A stretch of DNA of 64,000 nucleotides, taken from an uncultured Bacteroidia bacterium. GTDB taxonomy: Bacteria; Bacteroidota; Bacteroidia; Bacteroidales; F082. Position 1 is the stretch's first letter. Every line of letters starts with the position of its first letter. Positions 1 through 9,676 of this stretch are shown piece by piece. Under the pieces are notes generated by a model. The model was not told the origin of the DNA. It worked only from the letters and a program-made list of their open reading frames with translations, and did not search any database. The stretch lies in assembly GCA_902794155.1 (NCBI GenBank), contig CADBGN010000005.1:1-64000 (forward strand), read 5' to 3'. The position numbers and the translations under genes are program-made.

Positions 1-2
1 CC

Positions 3-1865
3 ACCATCACCGGCTACACGCCTGACCTCGCCGTCGTGACGGGCACGATGGGCACGCAAAACGTCACCGTCGATGTCACCTACAGCATCAACAGCTACCA
101 GATTACAGCCACGGCCAACCCGTCTGTGGGTGGCACTGTCACAGGTGGAGGAACCTACAACCACTTTGATGAAGTCACTCTCACAGCCATAGCCAACGAA
201 GGCTACACCTTCATCGGTTGGTCCGACGGCATCCAAGAGGCACAACGCACCATAACCGTAACCGGTCCCGCCGAGTATGTCGCCAACTTCCAGCTTAACA
301 GCTATCAGATCACAGCGACAGCCTATCCGTCTGTAGGCGGCACAGTCACAGGTGGAGGAACCTACAACCACTTTGAGACCTGCACACTGACAGCTACGCC
401 CAATGAATACTATAACTTCACCAATTGGACCAAGAACGGTCAAGTGGTATCGACCAATGCTACTTACAGCTTCACCGTCACCGATGGTGGAACTTATATC
501 GCCAACTTCACTCGTGTCAACCATGAAATCACAGCTACGGCTAACCCAGCAGAAAGTGGTATTGTTTCGGGTGCTGGCTCCTACGCTCATGGTTCAACCT
601 GCACTTTGACTGCCACGGCCAACACAGGCTATGCTTTCTCAAGTTGGACCAAAAACGGCACAGTGGTGTCAAGCAGTCCATCCTACAGTTTCACTGTGAC
701 GGAGGATGCCGCATACGTAGCCAACTTCACTCCCATTATGTACACAATCACCGTCTCGGCTGACCCGTCGATTGGCGGTACTGCATATGGTAACGGTACA
801 TACCTCTACAATGAAAACTGCACCGTTAGTGCCATATCTAACGCAGGTTACACTTTTACCAACTGGACAAAGAACGGCACCGTGGTATCCACTGATGCCA
901 CTTACACCTTCACCGTGACTGAAAATGCCAACCTCGTTGCACACTTCACCCAAGACCACTACACCGTCACCGTTTCCGTTGATCCTCAAGAGGCAGGAAC
1001 AGCAAGCGGAGGTGGAAGCTTTACCTACGGTGAAACCTGCACCTTGACTGCCACTCCCAACACGGGTTACGCTTTCGTCAATTGGACAAAGAACGGCACG
1101 GTGGTGAGCAGCAATGCAAACTACAGCTTCACCGTTACCAGTGACGGAAGCTACGTAGCTCACTTCTCTGTTGCACGTTACACACTTACTGTGCTGGCCG
1201 AACCCGCTGAGGGAGGTACAGTACATGGTGGTGGAAACTACGATTATGGACAAATTGCCACTTTGCGCGCTTTCGCCAATAATGGCTATACGTTCGTCAA
1301 CTGGACCAAAGATGGCGTTGTCGTCTCATCAAATGCCATCTATTCCGTCTCGGTAAGAGAAGATGCTGTATACGTTGCCAACTTCCTTGCCGACACCTTT
1401 GAAATCAAGGCCAATACAGATCCTGATAACTCAGGTGACATCGAAGGCATTGGAATGTACAACTATGGTGAAATCTGCACGCTGACAGTCATTCCGCATG
1501 ACGAATACGAATTCATCAATTGGACTTTGAATGGTGAAGTCGTCTCGGAAGAGCAGAGCTTCTCCTTCGTTGTGACAGAATCACGCGACTACGTTGCTCA
1601 TTTGCAGCATGTGGAAGGTGTAATTGAACAAGGTGGAATCACGATTTCGTTGTTCCCGAATCCTGCCAAGAACAAGCTGACCGTTGAAGCCTCCGAGCCT
1701 GTCAACATGCTTGAAATCTACAACATCAATGGAGCTTTGGTATACAGACAAAACGATTGTTCCGACAAGATCGAAATCAATGTTCAAAGCTATGCCATCG
1801 GAACCTACATGATTCGTCTGACCACTGACAGCTCTGTTGAGATCAGAAGATTTGTGAAGGAATAA
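3..1865 (+). CDS. Repeat-rich secreted surface protein with T9SS sorting domain (5' partial)
   Basis: The reading frame is open to the left edge, so the N-terminus and signal peptide lie outside the window. The visible part holds seven tandem repeats of about 70 residues, ending near base 1603. Each has a GGTVxGGGxY-like turn, a CTLTA strand, a GYxFxNWTKNG core and a YVANF end. This is the InlB B-repeat / Listeria-Bacteroides repeat type, a beta-rich stalk found in surface adhesins. After a short linker, the last 75 residues (from about base 1643) start with LFPNPAKN and end with IRRFVKE, which fits a type A C-terminal domain for type IX secretion. The protein is therefore expected to cross the outer membrane and be anchored or released at the surface. 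The ligand is unknown. A strong terminator follows. Confidence 0.9.
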   Translation, partial: TITGYTPDLAVVTGTMGTQNVTVDVTYSINSYQITATANPSVGGTVTGGGTYNHFDEVTLTAIANEGYTFIGWSDGIQEAQRTITVTGPAEYVANFQLNSYQITATAYPSVGGTVTGGGTYNHFETCTLTATPNEYYNFTNWTKNGQVVSTNATYSFTVTDGGTYIANFTRVNHEITATANPAESGIVSGAGSYAHGSTCTLTATANTGYAFSSWTKNGTVVSSSPSYSFTVTEDAAYVANFTPIMYTITVSADPSIGGTAYGNGTYLYNENCTVSAISNAGYTFTNWTKNGTVVSTDATYTFTVTENANLVAHFTQDHYTVTVSVDPQEAGTASGGGSFTYGETCTLTATPNTGYAFVNWTKNGTVVSSNANYSFTVTSDGSYVAHFSVARYTLTVLAEPAEGGTVHGGGNYDYGQIATLRAFANNGYTFVNWTKDGVVVSSNAIYSVSVREDAVYVANFLADTFEIKANTDPDNSGDIEGIGMYNYGEICTLTVIPHDEYEFINWTLNGEVVSEEQSFSFVVTESRDYVAHLQHVEGVIEQGGITISLFPNPAKNKLTVEASEPVNMLEIYNINGALVYRQNDCSDKIEINVQSYAIGTYMIRLTTDSSVEIRRFVKE

Positions 1866-1890
1866 GGCCTTTCTTAAAAAAACACATTTT

Positions 1891-1922
1891 CCCCGCCACA
1901 TGGTTTTGTGGCGGGGTTTTTC
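1891..1922 (+). terminator. Rho-independent terminator after the surface protein gene
   Basis: A perfect 10-bp stem (CCCCGCCACA with TGTGGCGGGG) has a 6-base loop and is followed by a T-rich tail. It starts 26 bases after the stop codon of the surface protein gene. Confidence 0.9.
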
Positions 1923-2001
1923 ATTTTCATTCCATTTCTGCAAAAGACATAACGCACAGCAATTTTTTTCCAAAAAAGCTAGATTCTTATTTTATTATTT
2001 G

Positions 2002-2009
2002 TATTTTTG
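2002..2009 (+). promoter_or_regulatory. Bacteroidota-type -7 promoter box
   Basis: TATTTTTG matches the Bacteroidota TAnnTTTG -7 consensus. It lies 35 bases before the start codon of the outer-membrane protein gene and just after a terminator, so it probably drives the 2045-6177 operon. Confidence 0.65.
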
Positions 2010-2044
2010 CAGAAATAATCCATTGATAACGAAAATCATTTACC

Positions 2045-4000
2045 ATGAAACGTTGTATACTCTTCTTGACTTTCCTTTGTTTTTCTTTGTTGTTGGCTCT
2101 TCCATCAGCCTCAATGGCACAGGACTCGGAACAAAAAACAATAGTTGACCCGCTGACCGTTTCAGGTACTGTCGGAACCCAAATTACCTCATCGTGGAAT
2201 AATGCCGACTTGCATTACAATTCGCCTTTTTCGGCCATTGCTTATGCCAATACAACTTTCAATGTTTATGGTATAAGCATTCCAATGAGTGTTAATTTCA
2301 TTAACGTAAGTGCCGAACAATTTACTTTCCCCAAACCAACTTTCACAATAAACTTCAGGCCTACATGGAAAAGATTCACTTTACATGTTGGTACGTCCTG
2401 CATGAATTTTTCCAACTACACGTATAACGGCATATCCTTCGATGGTGTAGGCTTGGAATATCGGGGCAAAAAGTTTCGCTTTGGTGGATTCTATGGCAAT
2501 TTCGACCATGCCACTACCTTCCGCACCAAACTTGACGACCGCGACGCCATTCAGTTTCTTTCCGACTCGTTGTTGGGTCTGAACAATGTGGCATATACGA
2601 CCTTCCCTCAATTTAAACGCAAGGCATACGCCGCCCACATAGCCGTTGGAAGCATCCGCAACTATGTTGACCTCAGTCTTCTACACGCTGCTGATGACCT
2701 AAACAGCTTACCTTCGCAGTGGTATATGTTGGACGCAAATACCATGAACGTGCTTGATACGATTATGCGTGACTCGACAATGAAAGGGAAGGAAAACTTG
2801 GCTTTGGGTTTGAAAGGACATTTTTCGTTTGGCAAATGGGTGATGTTTGAGGCAAATATGGGTGCCAGTTTATTCACTCCCGACATCACTCAAGAGGAAG
2901 TTGTGCTGGAAGGAGCCGAAGGCGCCGCTATGGCCAACAATATCCTAGGAGGTTTGAGAAAATCGGGCTTGTATAATGTTCGCTATGGCAGTGAGGTTCG
3001 CTTTGCTGGTGACGCCTTGTTGAACCTGAACTTCAATCCGGTTTCAGCAACATTTACCTACCGTTTTGTCCAGCCCAACTATACTTCATTGGGAGCCAAC
3101 GGATTCAACCAAAACGCCCAAACTTTCGGCAGCAATCTTTCTGCATCTTTGTTTGACAACACCGCTTTCCTCAACCTGAATGGCTATTTGCAGCGTGACA
3201 ATTTGGACAAGAAACAGCTCTACACCAATAGAGTGGGTTCCTATTCCGTCAGCTGGAACAACACCTTTGCTGGAAATTTCGCCTTGGCCATTATGTACAA
3301 TGGCGTGACGCAGAAACAGTTAGATGGCGTTTTGGAAGTTCCTGAAGAAATACGCATCAACCAGATTACCCATTCTTTGGATCTCTCGCCCAGTTACACT
3401 TTGTCTCTTGATAACGACCATACTTTCAGCGTGGATTTCAATCTTTTGCAAAACAAGAACCGGAACAAACAAATGGTAGGGACAAGTTTCGATGTATCCA
3501 CTACGAGTTTTGGACTCGGATATGAAGTCTACCTTTCAAGTTCACGTATAGGCCTTGATGCCAATTACGACTACTCTCTCTCCCGTTCCCCAGGCAATGA
3601 CTATAATTCCCACTGCCTCTCGGGCGGCATCACCAATATCTTTATAAAGAAGGAAAACCTAACTCTTACTGGCAACACCAGATTGACAATGGCATATAAC
3701 GTTCAGAAAACGGAAACAGAATTGACGGACACAGAAAGACAGGTTTTGAACCACCTCGCCCGTCGCATAGGCGCAGAAGTCGGTACCGAGATGACCAACG
3801 ACCTCTCCCTTGCCGCCCGTCTGGGTGCCTCGCTAAACTACAAGGATTGTCACAATGCGTCCATTTATTTCTCCATTAGTAATTATAGCGACAACATCAT
3901 CATCGGTCAACATGTGGCTGTCAATACCGACATACGTTTAATGATGGAATACAGCTATAGTTTCGCTTCGCGTCTGATTAAGTCAAAAAAGCATAAATAA
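2045..4000 (+). CDS. Predicted outer-membrane beta-barrel protein (hypothetical)
   Basis: This 651-residue protein has a clear signal peptide: basic KR, then a long Leu/Phe-rich core, ending SMAQ near residue 26. The rest is rich in alternating aromatic and polar residues, with many short strands of the type F-x-L-x-V-x-Y separated by Asn/Gly/Asp turns, as expected for a Bacteroidota outer-membrane barrel. No TonB box, plug domain or known enzyme motif was seen. It lies 32 bases upstream of a TANFOR-like surface protein gene and probably shares its promoter, so the two may act together in surface assembly. The barrel call comes from composition and strand pattern only, and the family is not recognised. 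Confidence 0.75.
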   Translation: MKRCILFLTFLCFSLLLALPSASMAQDSEQKTIVDPLTVSGTVGTQITSSWNNADLHYNSPFSAIAYANTTFNVYGISIPMSVNFINVSAEQFTFPKPTFTINFRPTWKRFTLHVGTSCMNFSNYTYNGISFDGVGLEYRGKKFRFGGFYGNFDHATTFRTKLDDRDAIQFLSDSLLGLNNVAYTTFPQFKRKAYAAHIAVGSIRNYVDLSLLHAADDLNSLPSQWYMLDANTMNVLDTIMRDSTMKGKENLALGLKGHFSFGKWVMFEANMGASLFTPDITQEEVVLEGAEGAAMANNILGGLRKSGLYNVRYGSEVRFAGDALLNLNFNPVSATFTYRFVQPNYTSLGANGFNQNAQTFGSNLSASLFDNTAFLNLNGYLQRDNLDKKQLYTNRVGSYSVSWNNTFAGNFALAIMYNGVTQKQLDGVLEVPEEIRINQITHSLDLSPSYTLSLDNDHTFSVDFNLLQNKNRNKQMVGTSFDVSTTSFGLGYEVYLSSSRIGLDANYDYSLSRSPGNDYNSHCLSGGITNIFIKKENLTLTGNTRLTMAYNVQKTETELTDTERQVLNHLARRIGAEVGTEMTNDLSLAARLGASLNYKDCHNASIYFSISNYSDNIIIGQHVAVNTDIRLMMEYSYSFASRLIKSKKHK

Positions 4001-4032
4001 CCATTCAGAATAATAATAAAACAACTCTTGAT

Positions 4033-6177
4033 ATGAAACACTTTATTCGAATTCTAGTTTTGGCTGTTTCTCTTCTTACGGGATTAATGACCGTATCGGG
4101 GCAAACAGTTCAAGTGCTGTTTACCCAGAAAGTACCGGCCATGCCTGCAACAGCAATCAACTATTTGAATGATCCTTTCCGTTACTTTAACGTAAAATTT
4201 ATCGTAAACGGTGCTGGGGGCGAAGGTCTGGACATTTTCTTTGATATGAACCTCACAGTCAATACCAGTCCTCTATATGTACGTACCCGTCCAGGTACGA
4301 TTCCAACACAACCCATCCATGTTTCCGAAGGAGTCAACATCATAAGAAGTGACGCATTGAACTCTCAGGTTTTAATCCGCACTGAAACAAATTTTGATTA
4401 TTCTGATCTCCTTAACGCACAACAGTTACCCGAAGGCACCTATCAGCTTTGCCTGGACATCTACCTCTGGAATGATCGATTGAATCCAGCCCGAGTCCCT
4501 ATCACCATTGGACCTTGTCCTACATTCACCATCTGCTATTCAGGATCTGCACCCGAATTGGTATCACCAATGGCTGGTGCCCAGATGGCCTTGAACGGGG
4601 CTATGGTGGTGACACCTAACCGAAAAATCAATTTCTTCTGGTCCCCTGTCATCTCCAACTGTTCTGGTAGAAACACACGATTCAAATATAAATTGAAGGT
4701 TGTGAAAGTGATAAATGGCCAAAATTATCAAGATGCCATCAAATACAACCCCACCGTTCTTTCTACAGAGGTGCGCAACATGAACTATGCAGTTTTCGAC
4801 ACCTTGCGGGATATAAAGGTTCAAATGGAACATGGCGCGCTTTATGTTGCGCAGGTTCAGGCCGAACAAATTAAGTCCAATGACTCAGAGGACACATTCA
4901 TCATCGCTAATGATGGTAATAGCCAGCCGATGCCTTTCTTTTGGGGATACAATGATTCTGCTATCGGTTCCGTACCAGAATCAAACAATCCTAATCCATT
5001 CACCTTCATCCCAGGTGGGACACAAATCAATTCCAACAAACCATTATCTAGAAGAACTTACGGGTATGTCGTTGAAGACGAAAGTGAGGAAGGTGTGGAA
5101 AGCGAAGGAGTGGAAGGCTTAACGGTTTGGGAAGGTGGCGTTGAGGAAGTTTCAGAATTGGAGACCATTAATAATGAGATCAAAGAACAGTATCTTGCTG
5201 GTTTTATTCAAGATGCTGCTGCTGTAACCCGACTCACAAACGACTATCCCGACGAACGGAAATATGTACCCACTCCCAAACGCCAATATGTAGAGAGTGA
5301 CGGCTATTACACCGTTCCCATGACCGATGATTTAGAGGTCAGTTTTATGCCTGCACGACATAAATCGCTGAAAAAGGTCTCGTATGCAATAGAGTTGTAT
5401 GACTATATTAAAGGAGCTGACGTTGACAGCATCACATCCTATGAGCCCCTGTTTAGTGATACAATTGAAGAGTTACCCGAAAGCTATACCAAGATGGATA
5501 GTCATGAATTGGTTAACCGCACCCTTGCTGGATGGGGTACAGAGCTGGAGCAAGGCAACCGTTACTATCTACAACTGACCGGCTCTTATACGGTCGATTA
5601 TTGGAAATACTCAATTGCCGACACGAGCTTTTACGTCAATGAACAATTGGCAGAACACATCCACGACACGGTTTCACGCGAGTTTGTTGAGGAAGAGTTA
5701 GAGCAAGCTAACGGAGTCTTTTTCCAATGGGGGGACGATCCAAAAGAAAAAGCATTCACGACTCCACAATGGAAGGCTCCCATAGATCGTACGCACGATG
5801 ATATTTATGACCCGACAAATTACAAACTTCCCGTATCTGTACTCGAAATCCAGAAAGCCAAATCGTTCCCTGTTTCCTGGGCTCCAGTAAAGAATGTAGC
5901 CAGAGGAGATAAGGTGGAATACGAGGTGAACGTCTATGAGCTAAAGCCCGACCAAACCTTAGAAGCGGCTATTTCACAAAACGACGTGCTTGCCTCGCGT
6001 ACTGTTACCGATGTCAATGAAATCACAGAAGATGATGCGAAGTTCTTCAAGGTATTCTCCACGGGGAAAACTTATGTCATGACACTTAGCACCAAAGTCA
6101 GTGGTAAGAGCAATACAAGCTACCACTTTGAGAATGGTAACAGTGCACTTCCTATCGTATTTAAGATAGTGAAATAA
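4033..6177 (+). CDS. TANFOR-domain-like secreted protein
   Basis: This 714-residue protein starts with a signal peptide (hydrophobic VLAVSLLTGLMTV, then SGQ). The first 160 residues read like the TANFOR domain described in Tannerella forsythia proteins: a short stretch on natural variation in ligand-less beta structure, ending GPCPTFTICYSGSAPEL. After that come segments that look like fibronectin type III folds (FFWSPV at about residue 200, SWAPV near 620), separated by an acidic low-complexity linker rich in Glu and Val around residues 345-385. No sorting domain is visible at the C-terminus. It follows the barrel gene closely and a terminator follows it. The role is probably extracellular or periplasmic; the partner is unknown. 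Confidence 0.7.
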   Translation: MKHFIRILVLAVSLLTGLMTVSGQTVQVLFTQKVPAMPATAINYLNDPFRYFNVKFIVNGAGGEGLDIFFDMNLTVNTSPLYVRTRPGTIPTQPIHVSEGVNIIRSDALNSQVLIRTETNFDYSDLLNAQQLPEGTYQLCLDIYLWNDRLNPARVPITIGPCPTFTICYSGSAPELVSPMAGAQMALNGAMVVTPNRKINFFWSPVISNCSGRNTRFKYKLKVVKVINGQNYQDAIKYNPTVLSTEVRNMNYAVFDTLRDIKVQMEHGALYVAQVQAEQIKSNDSEDTFIIANDGNSQPMPFFWGYNDSAIGSVPESNNPNPFTFIPGGTQINSNKPLSRRTYGYVVEDESEEGVESEGVEGLTVWEGGVEEVSELETINNEIKEQYLAGFIQDAAAVTRLTNDYPDERKYVPTPKRQYVESDGYYTVPMTDDLEVSFMPARHKSLKKVSYAIELYDYIKGADVDSITSYEPLFSDTIEELPESYTKMDSHELVNRTLAGWGTELEQGNRYYLQLTGSYTVDYWKYSIADTSFYVNEQLAEHIHDTVSREFVEEELEQANGVFFQWGDDPKEKAFTTPQWKAPIDRTHDDIYDPTNYKLPVSVLEIQKAKSFPVSWAPVKNVARGDKVEYEVNVYELKPDQTLEAAISQNDVLASRTVTDVNEITEDDAKFFKVFSTGKTYVMTLSTKVSGKSNTSYHFENGNSALPIVFKIVK

Positions 6178-6200
6178 GCATTTAGCGGCATCTGTACAAC

Positions 6201-6242
6201 AAAAGCCCCTGATAATCGACTGATTAAAAGGGGCTTTCGTTT
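6201..6242 (+). terminator. Rho-independent terminator after the TANFOR-like gene
   Basis: A 9-bp perfect stem (AAAGCCCCT with AGGGGCTTT) has an 18-base loop. The T tail is short and interrupted, so termination may be moderate. Confidence 0.75.
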
Positions 6243-6251
6243 GTCAGGGAG

Positions 6252-6267
6252 TACCCGAGGCCGAACT
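6252..6267 (-). other. tRNA 3'-end-like fragment, possible attachment-site remnant
   Basis: Read on the minus strand, AGTTCGGCCTCGGGTA looks like the end of a tRNA: a T-loop/T-stem 3' half, a seven-base acceptor strand CTCGGGT and a discriminator A. The rest of the tRNA is missing. The fragment lies between a host terminator and an integrase gene, where a tyrosine recombinase would leave a tRNA 3' end. I found no matching copy or intact tRNA elsewhere in the window, so this is tentative. The 6178-6479 gap otherwise holds only the terminator, the tandem repeat and the promoter listed here. Confidence 0.3.
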
Positions 6268-6388
6268 AAAACAAAAAAAGTGTATTACGCTCAATTTCTC
6301 TCTTATTATTGATTATCTGGTATTTACATTCTTCTAGTTTTACTGTCATAAAGCAAAATAAAGCATTAAAAAGAACTAAAAAAACAAA

Positions 6389-6410
6389 ATGTTTCACCTA
6401 TGTTTCACCT
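6389..6410 (+). repeat. Tandem 11-bp repeat upstream of the integrase
   Basis: Two adjacent perfect copies of ATGTTTCACCT lie about 70 bases before the integrase start codon. An 11-bp period puts both on the same face of the helix. They could be integrase arm-binding sites or an operator controlling the integrase gene. Confidence 0.55.
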
Positions 6411-6455
6411 AAAAAAAAGCTAATAAACATAAGGCGAAGCATGTATTTTTTTCAC

Positions 6456-6463
6456 TACTTTTG
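6456..6463 (+). promoter_or_regulatory. -7 promoter box of the integrase gene
   Basis: TACTTTTG matches TAnnTTTG and lies 16 bases before the ATG at 6480, leaving a very short leader. No clear -33 box is visible. Confidence 0.6.
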
Positions 6464-6479
6464 CAGCAAATAATTGACT

Positions 6480-7877
6480 ATGGCATCTATAACTTTCAAC
6501 TTAGAGCTGGCTTCTAAGGCAAATAAAGCAGGAAAATACCCAATTTATTTGCGCATTACCCAAAACAGGACCCCTGTACGCATCAAAACTTCAGTTGAAC
6601 TTGAGCATAAGTCTGATTGGAATCCGAAAAAGAAGGAAATTCGCCCATCAGAGCCTAATGCTGCCAAATGGAATGCAATCTTAGCCAAGGAGATAGAAGC
6701 CGCTAAAGACAAATATCGCGAGTTGAAGGAAGCAGGCGCCGCCACTTCGACAAAAATTAAGGAAAAAATAAACAGCGGTGAAACTTCAAAGTCATTTCTT
6801 CAATACGCTCGGCGACGCACACAAGAACTCTATGACAACGGCAACATCCGGAACTATAAGAAATACAATGGATTTTGCAACAAACTAGAAACGTATTTGA
6901 CTGACTCACATGGAATAATGCACGATTTACTGTTTTCGGAGATTGACACGGCATTTCTAGCCAGATTTGAATCCTATCTTCATACACTTCGTAACGAGCG
7001 CAACCCAGAAAAAGTCCTGCACGTCAATACCATTCAAGTATGCTTCAATGTATTTCGCGCTATCGTGAAGCGAGCCATTGAGGTGGACAATATCATACCT
7101 ATGGAAAAGAACCCCTTCTTGTCCTTCAAGATAAAAGGGGTAAAGACTGATAAAGAAAAGCTTGATGCGAATGAAATTGAAAGAATAAAGGCTCTTGACT
7201 TGAAGGAGGGCTGCCTGATTTGGCACTGCCGCAACTACTTCCTTTTCAGTTTCTATTGTGCTGGCATCCGCGTGGGCGACTTTATCCAGCTCCGTTGGGC
7301 CAACATTTCCAATGACGGGAGAATCCACTATCAGATGGGAAAGAACCACAAAGTAAGGGATCTCGTTCTGGTTGAACCCGCCAAGCGCATCCTCGATTAT
7401 TATCATCACCCGAAGGTGAAGGCTACAGACTACATATTTCCAATTCTTGATCCAAATGCAGAATTTGCTAAAGCGGTCACTCAAGAAGAAAAGGATGTGC
7501 TGCCTCCCGACATAAAAGAAAAGATGTTCGCTCAAATTGGAGCAAAAACAGCATTGATTAACAAGGAATTAAAGAAGATTGCAAATCTGGCAGGGATTGA
7601 AAAGAACCTATCATTTCACATTAGCCGCCATAGCTTTGCCAAGGCAGCTAAGCAAAAAGGTGTTGACAATGCAAAGGTCAAGGAACTTCTAGCGCATAGT
7701 AGCCTTAAAATCACCGAAGGTTACATGGGTAACTTTGATACCGCCGACAATGATGCGGCACTATCATCGATATTTGAAGAGAAACCATCCGTTGACATCG
7801 ACGCCCTTGTTACTCAATTGAAATCACTATCTAAGGAACAGCTGAAAGAGGTTTTAAAAAAGGTAAAAGCTAAATGA
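6480..7877 (+). CDS. int: Tyrosine-type site-specific integrase
   Basis: This 465-residue recombinase is a full-length Bacteroidota phage/ICE-type integrase. The N-terminus (residues 1-60) matches an arm-DNA-binding domain, with the usual YPIYLRITQNR strand. A SAM-like core-binding domain follows, then a catalytic domain. Visible catalytic residues are Arg in AGIRVGD (about residue 263), His-x-x-Arg in HISRH (about 380-383), His in LLAHSS and the nucleophile Tyr in GYMG (about 415). The start is taken at the ATG at 6480 rather than a TTG two codons earlier, because it fits the promoter spacing. It is the first gene of an element running to about 13.1 kb and probably integrates and excises it. 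Confidence 0.93.
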   Translation: MASITFNLELASKANKAGKYPIYLRITQNRTPVRIKTSVELEHKSDWNPKKKEIRPSEPNAAKWNAILAKEIEAAKDKYRELKEAGAATSTKIKEKINSGETSKSFLQYARRRTQELYDNGNIRNYKKYNGFCNKLETYLTDSHGIMHDLLFSEIDTAFLARFESYLHTLRNERNPEKVLHVNTIQVCFNVFRAIVKRAIEVDNIIPMEKNPFLSFKIKGVKTDKEKLDANEIERIKALDLKEGCLIWHCRNYFLFSFYCAGIRVGDFIQLRWANISNDGRIHYQMGKNHKVRDLVLVEPAKRILDYYHHPKVKATDYIFPILDPNAEFAKAVTQEEKDVLPPDIKEKMFAQIGAKTALINKELKKIANLAGIEKNLSFHISRHSFAKAAKQKGVDNAKVKELLAHSSLKITEGYMGNFDTADNDAALSSIFEEKPSVDIDALVTQLKSLSKEQLKEVLKKVKAK

Positions 7878-7921
7878 ATATGATTATTTGATGGGTGATT
7901 CACTGATTCAAAAGCAATTCT

Positions 7922-7929
7922 TATTTTTG
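7922..7929 (+). promoter_or_regulatory. -7 promoter box
   Basis: TATTTTTG matches TAnnTTTG and lies 17 bases before the ATG at 7947, so this gene has its own promoter, separate from the integrase. Confidence 0.6.
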
Positions 7930-7946
7930 CATCAAATATCGATGCT

Positions 7947-9599
7947 ATGACACAACCAACCACCGATAATAGTAACAAGCATGCCACACCTCTCACAGAG
8001 TTTGTGGGTTCAATTTTCACAGAATTGAATACCAAATGGGATACAGCTGATGATAATCATTGTCAAGGTAACCCTTATTGTTGGAAAGATGCGCTAATAC
8101 CGATTTTCGTTCGATTGTATCAGATTGCAAAGACGGATAACACCGTTTATTGGTGGATTTTGCAATGCATGTCTAAAGTGGATTTGTTTAAGGACGGAAA
8201 CGAGGATATCAGGAAGAGCGACGTTTTTTTTATTTTGTCGGAATTGGATGCAGTACAATCAAAAACCATTCTAGAAAATAGCGGGCTGAACCATTACGCC
8301 GTACTACAGACCGCGTTAGAAAATGAGGATCTTGCTTCTTTTAGAACGTATATGCCACAGATGAAGGAAAACATTGTTGTATATGACATTGCCAATGTTT
8401 TGAAACGCCTTAAGGAAGTACGTGATATTTATGAAAAAGCCCTAGCAGAGACGGAAGGTGATGATTTAGGAAGATTCTTCTATTTAGTGCGCAAATACAT
8501 GTATTACTTTAGGCATTCATACAACAGCCACAGGCGTGCATGTGATGGCATGATGTACAATGTATTACTTGATGTATTTTTTACCCAGTATCGAGAAGAC
8601 AAGGAATTGTTTTGTGATACGATGACAGATATAGGAGACTTATGGGTCAGAAGCATAGCTTTGGCTTCTATGTGGCACAAAGACCAAATACCGCAGTCAG
8701 CAGGCCAGTTGTTACATGAATTGCTTCGTAATTATTGTGAAGAAGAGTACGACGATCTTCAAGGTGAGTACGAAGATTGTGACACGGAAGAGCAAAAACT
8801 ATCACTTATGAATCGTCGCGGCGGCTGCTTGGATATTGAAAAATACACCAGTTACGCTTCATCAGAATCTATATTCAAATATGAAAGGGCAATTCCTCCG
8901 TTTTCATGTGAGCGAGTTCATCATGAGGAAAGCGGTGATATATCTCCCATGCACAGGCGCAGACATATTAAGGTAAAAGGTGCCAATACTACCAAACACA
9001 AAGTCAATTTGGACAATCGATTAGATCCAACAGCAACCATACCGATAGAAGAGTTGAGAGCTGTTTCACCACCCAAAGTCGTATTGTTTGACTTCCACGA
9101 AGACTCCAATCAGACGAGCCCATCAACAGAAATGAGTCCAAAAAACAAGAATCATAAAGGTGTAGTTAAAACTATGCCGTTCCCTGAGACACTAGCTATT
9201 GCACCGGCAACACCAAAGCTTTTTTTGGAGGTGTTACATTCAAAGTTGGTCTCAGGGGGGTATTTGGCTAATGATTGCGTGAACGATTTTGTTTTTATTC
9301 TTGGTGGTGGAGAAATCGATTCGAACGGGAGTCATCATGCCGTTGATTGGGAAAAAGACATTAGATCGACGCTACAGGCATTTTGTAGTGCATTTTATGA
9401 TATGGAACACTTGCCACCAAGAAAGAAACCCTGGGCAAAACTATCAAAACTTTTCACCTTGGCGGGGAAACCTATAAAAAAGCTGAGCGAAAATGCTAAC
9501 GAAGTGTATGGATCAGACAATGAGTTATGGATGAAGAATCGTATTCAAAGTGCAATAGATGATGCCAAGAAAAAAGCGTTAGAGAGCCCCCAAGAGTAA
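7947..9599 (+). CDS. Hypothetical mobile-element protein
   Basis: This 550-residue soluble protein has no signal peptide or membrane segment. The N-terminal 340 residues are helical and rich in Asp/Glu and aromatics. Residues 345-430 are a low-complexity polar linker rich in Lys, His, Thr and Pro. The C-terminal part (about 430-550) starts PKLFLEVLHSKLVSGGYL and resembles a module often found at the C-terminus of Bacteroidota mobile-element proteins, but I cannot name it with confidence. Its position between integrase and excisionase-like gene, with its own promoter and terminator, suggests element-specific regulation or cargo. No enzyme motif was seen. A terminator overlaps the stop codon. 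Confidence 0.8.
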   Translation: MTQPTTDNSNKHATPLTEFVGSIFTELNTKWDTADDNHCQGNPYCWKDALIPIFVRLYQIAKTDNTVYWWILQCMSKVDLFKDGNEDIRKSDVFFILSELDAVQSKTILENSGLNHYAVLQTALENEDLASFRTYMPQMKENIVVYDIANVLKRLKEVRDIYEKALAETEGDDLGRFFYLVRKYMYYFRHSYNSHRRACDGMMYNVLLDVFFTQYREDKELFCDTMTDIGDLWVRSIALASMWHKDQIPQSAGQLLHELLRNYCEEEYDDLQGEYEDCDTEEQKLSLMNRRGGCLDIEKYTSYASSESIFKYERAIPPFSCERVHHEESGDISPMHRRRHIKVKGANTTKHKVNLDNRLDPTATIPIEELRAVSPPKVVLFDFHEDSNQTSPSTEMSPKNKNHKGVVKTMPFPETLAIAPATPKLFLEVLHSKLVSGGYLANDCVNDFVFILGGGEIDSNGSHHAVDWEKDIRSTLQAFCSAFYDMEHLPPRKKPWAKLSKLFTLAGKPIKKLSENANEVYGSDNELWMKNRIQSAIDDAKKKALESPQE

Positions 9600-9622
9600 A
9601 GCCGACTTGGGGGGGTTGTTTT
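9587..9622 (+). terminator. Terminator overlapping the stop codon of the 550-aa gene
   Basis: An 8-bp perfect stem (CCCCCAAG with CTTGGGGG) surrounds the stop codon and is followed by GGTTGTTTT. The left arm lies inside the last codons of the gene. Confidence 0.8.
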
Positions 9623-9676
9623 AGCGTGGCAATAGCTGCGCTTTTTTTATTTCTGACAGTCATGTTTTTTGTAATT

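Noticed and set aside
93..1603. Protein repeats of the surface protein as a DNA repeat array
   Set aside because: The similarity is at protein level in a 70-residue fold unit; the DNA copies have diverged and explain themselves as domains.
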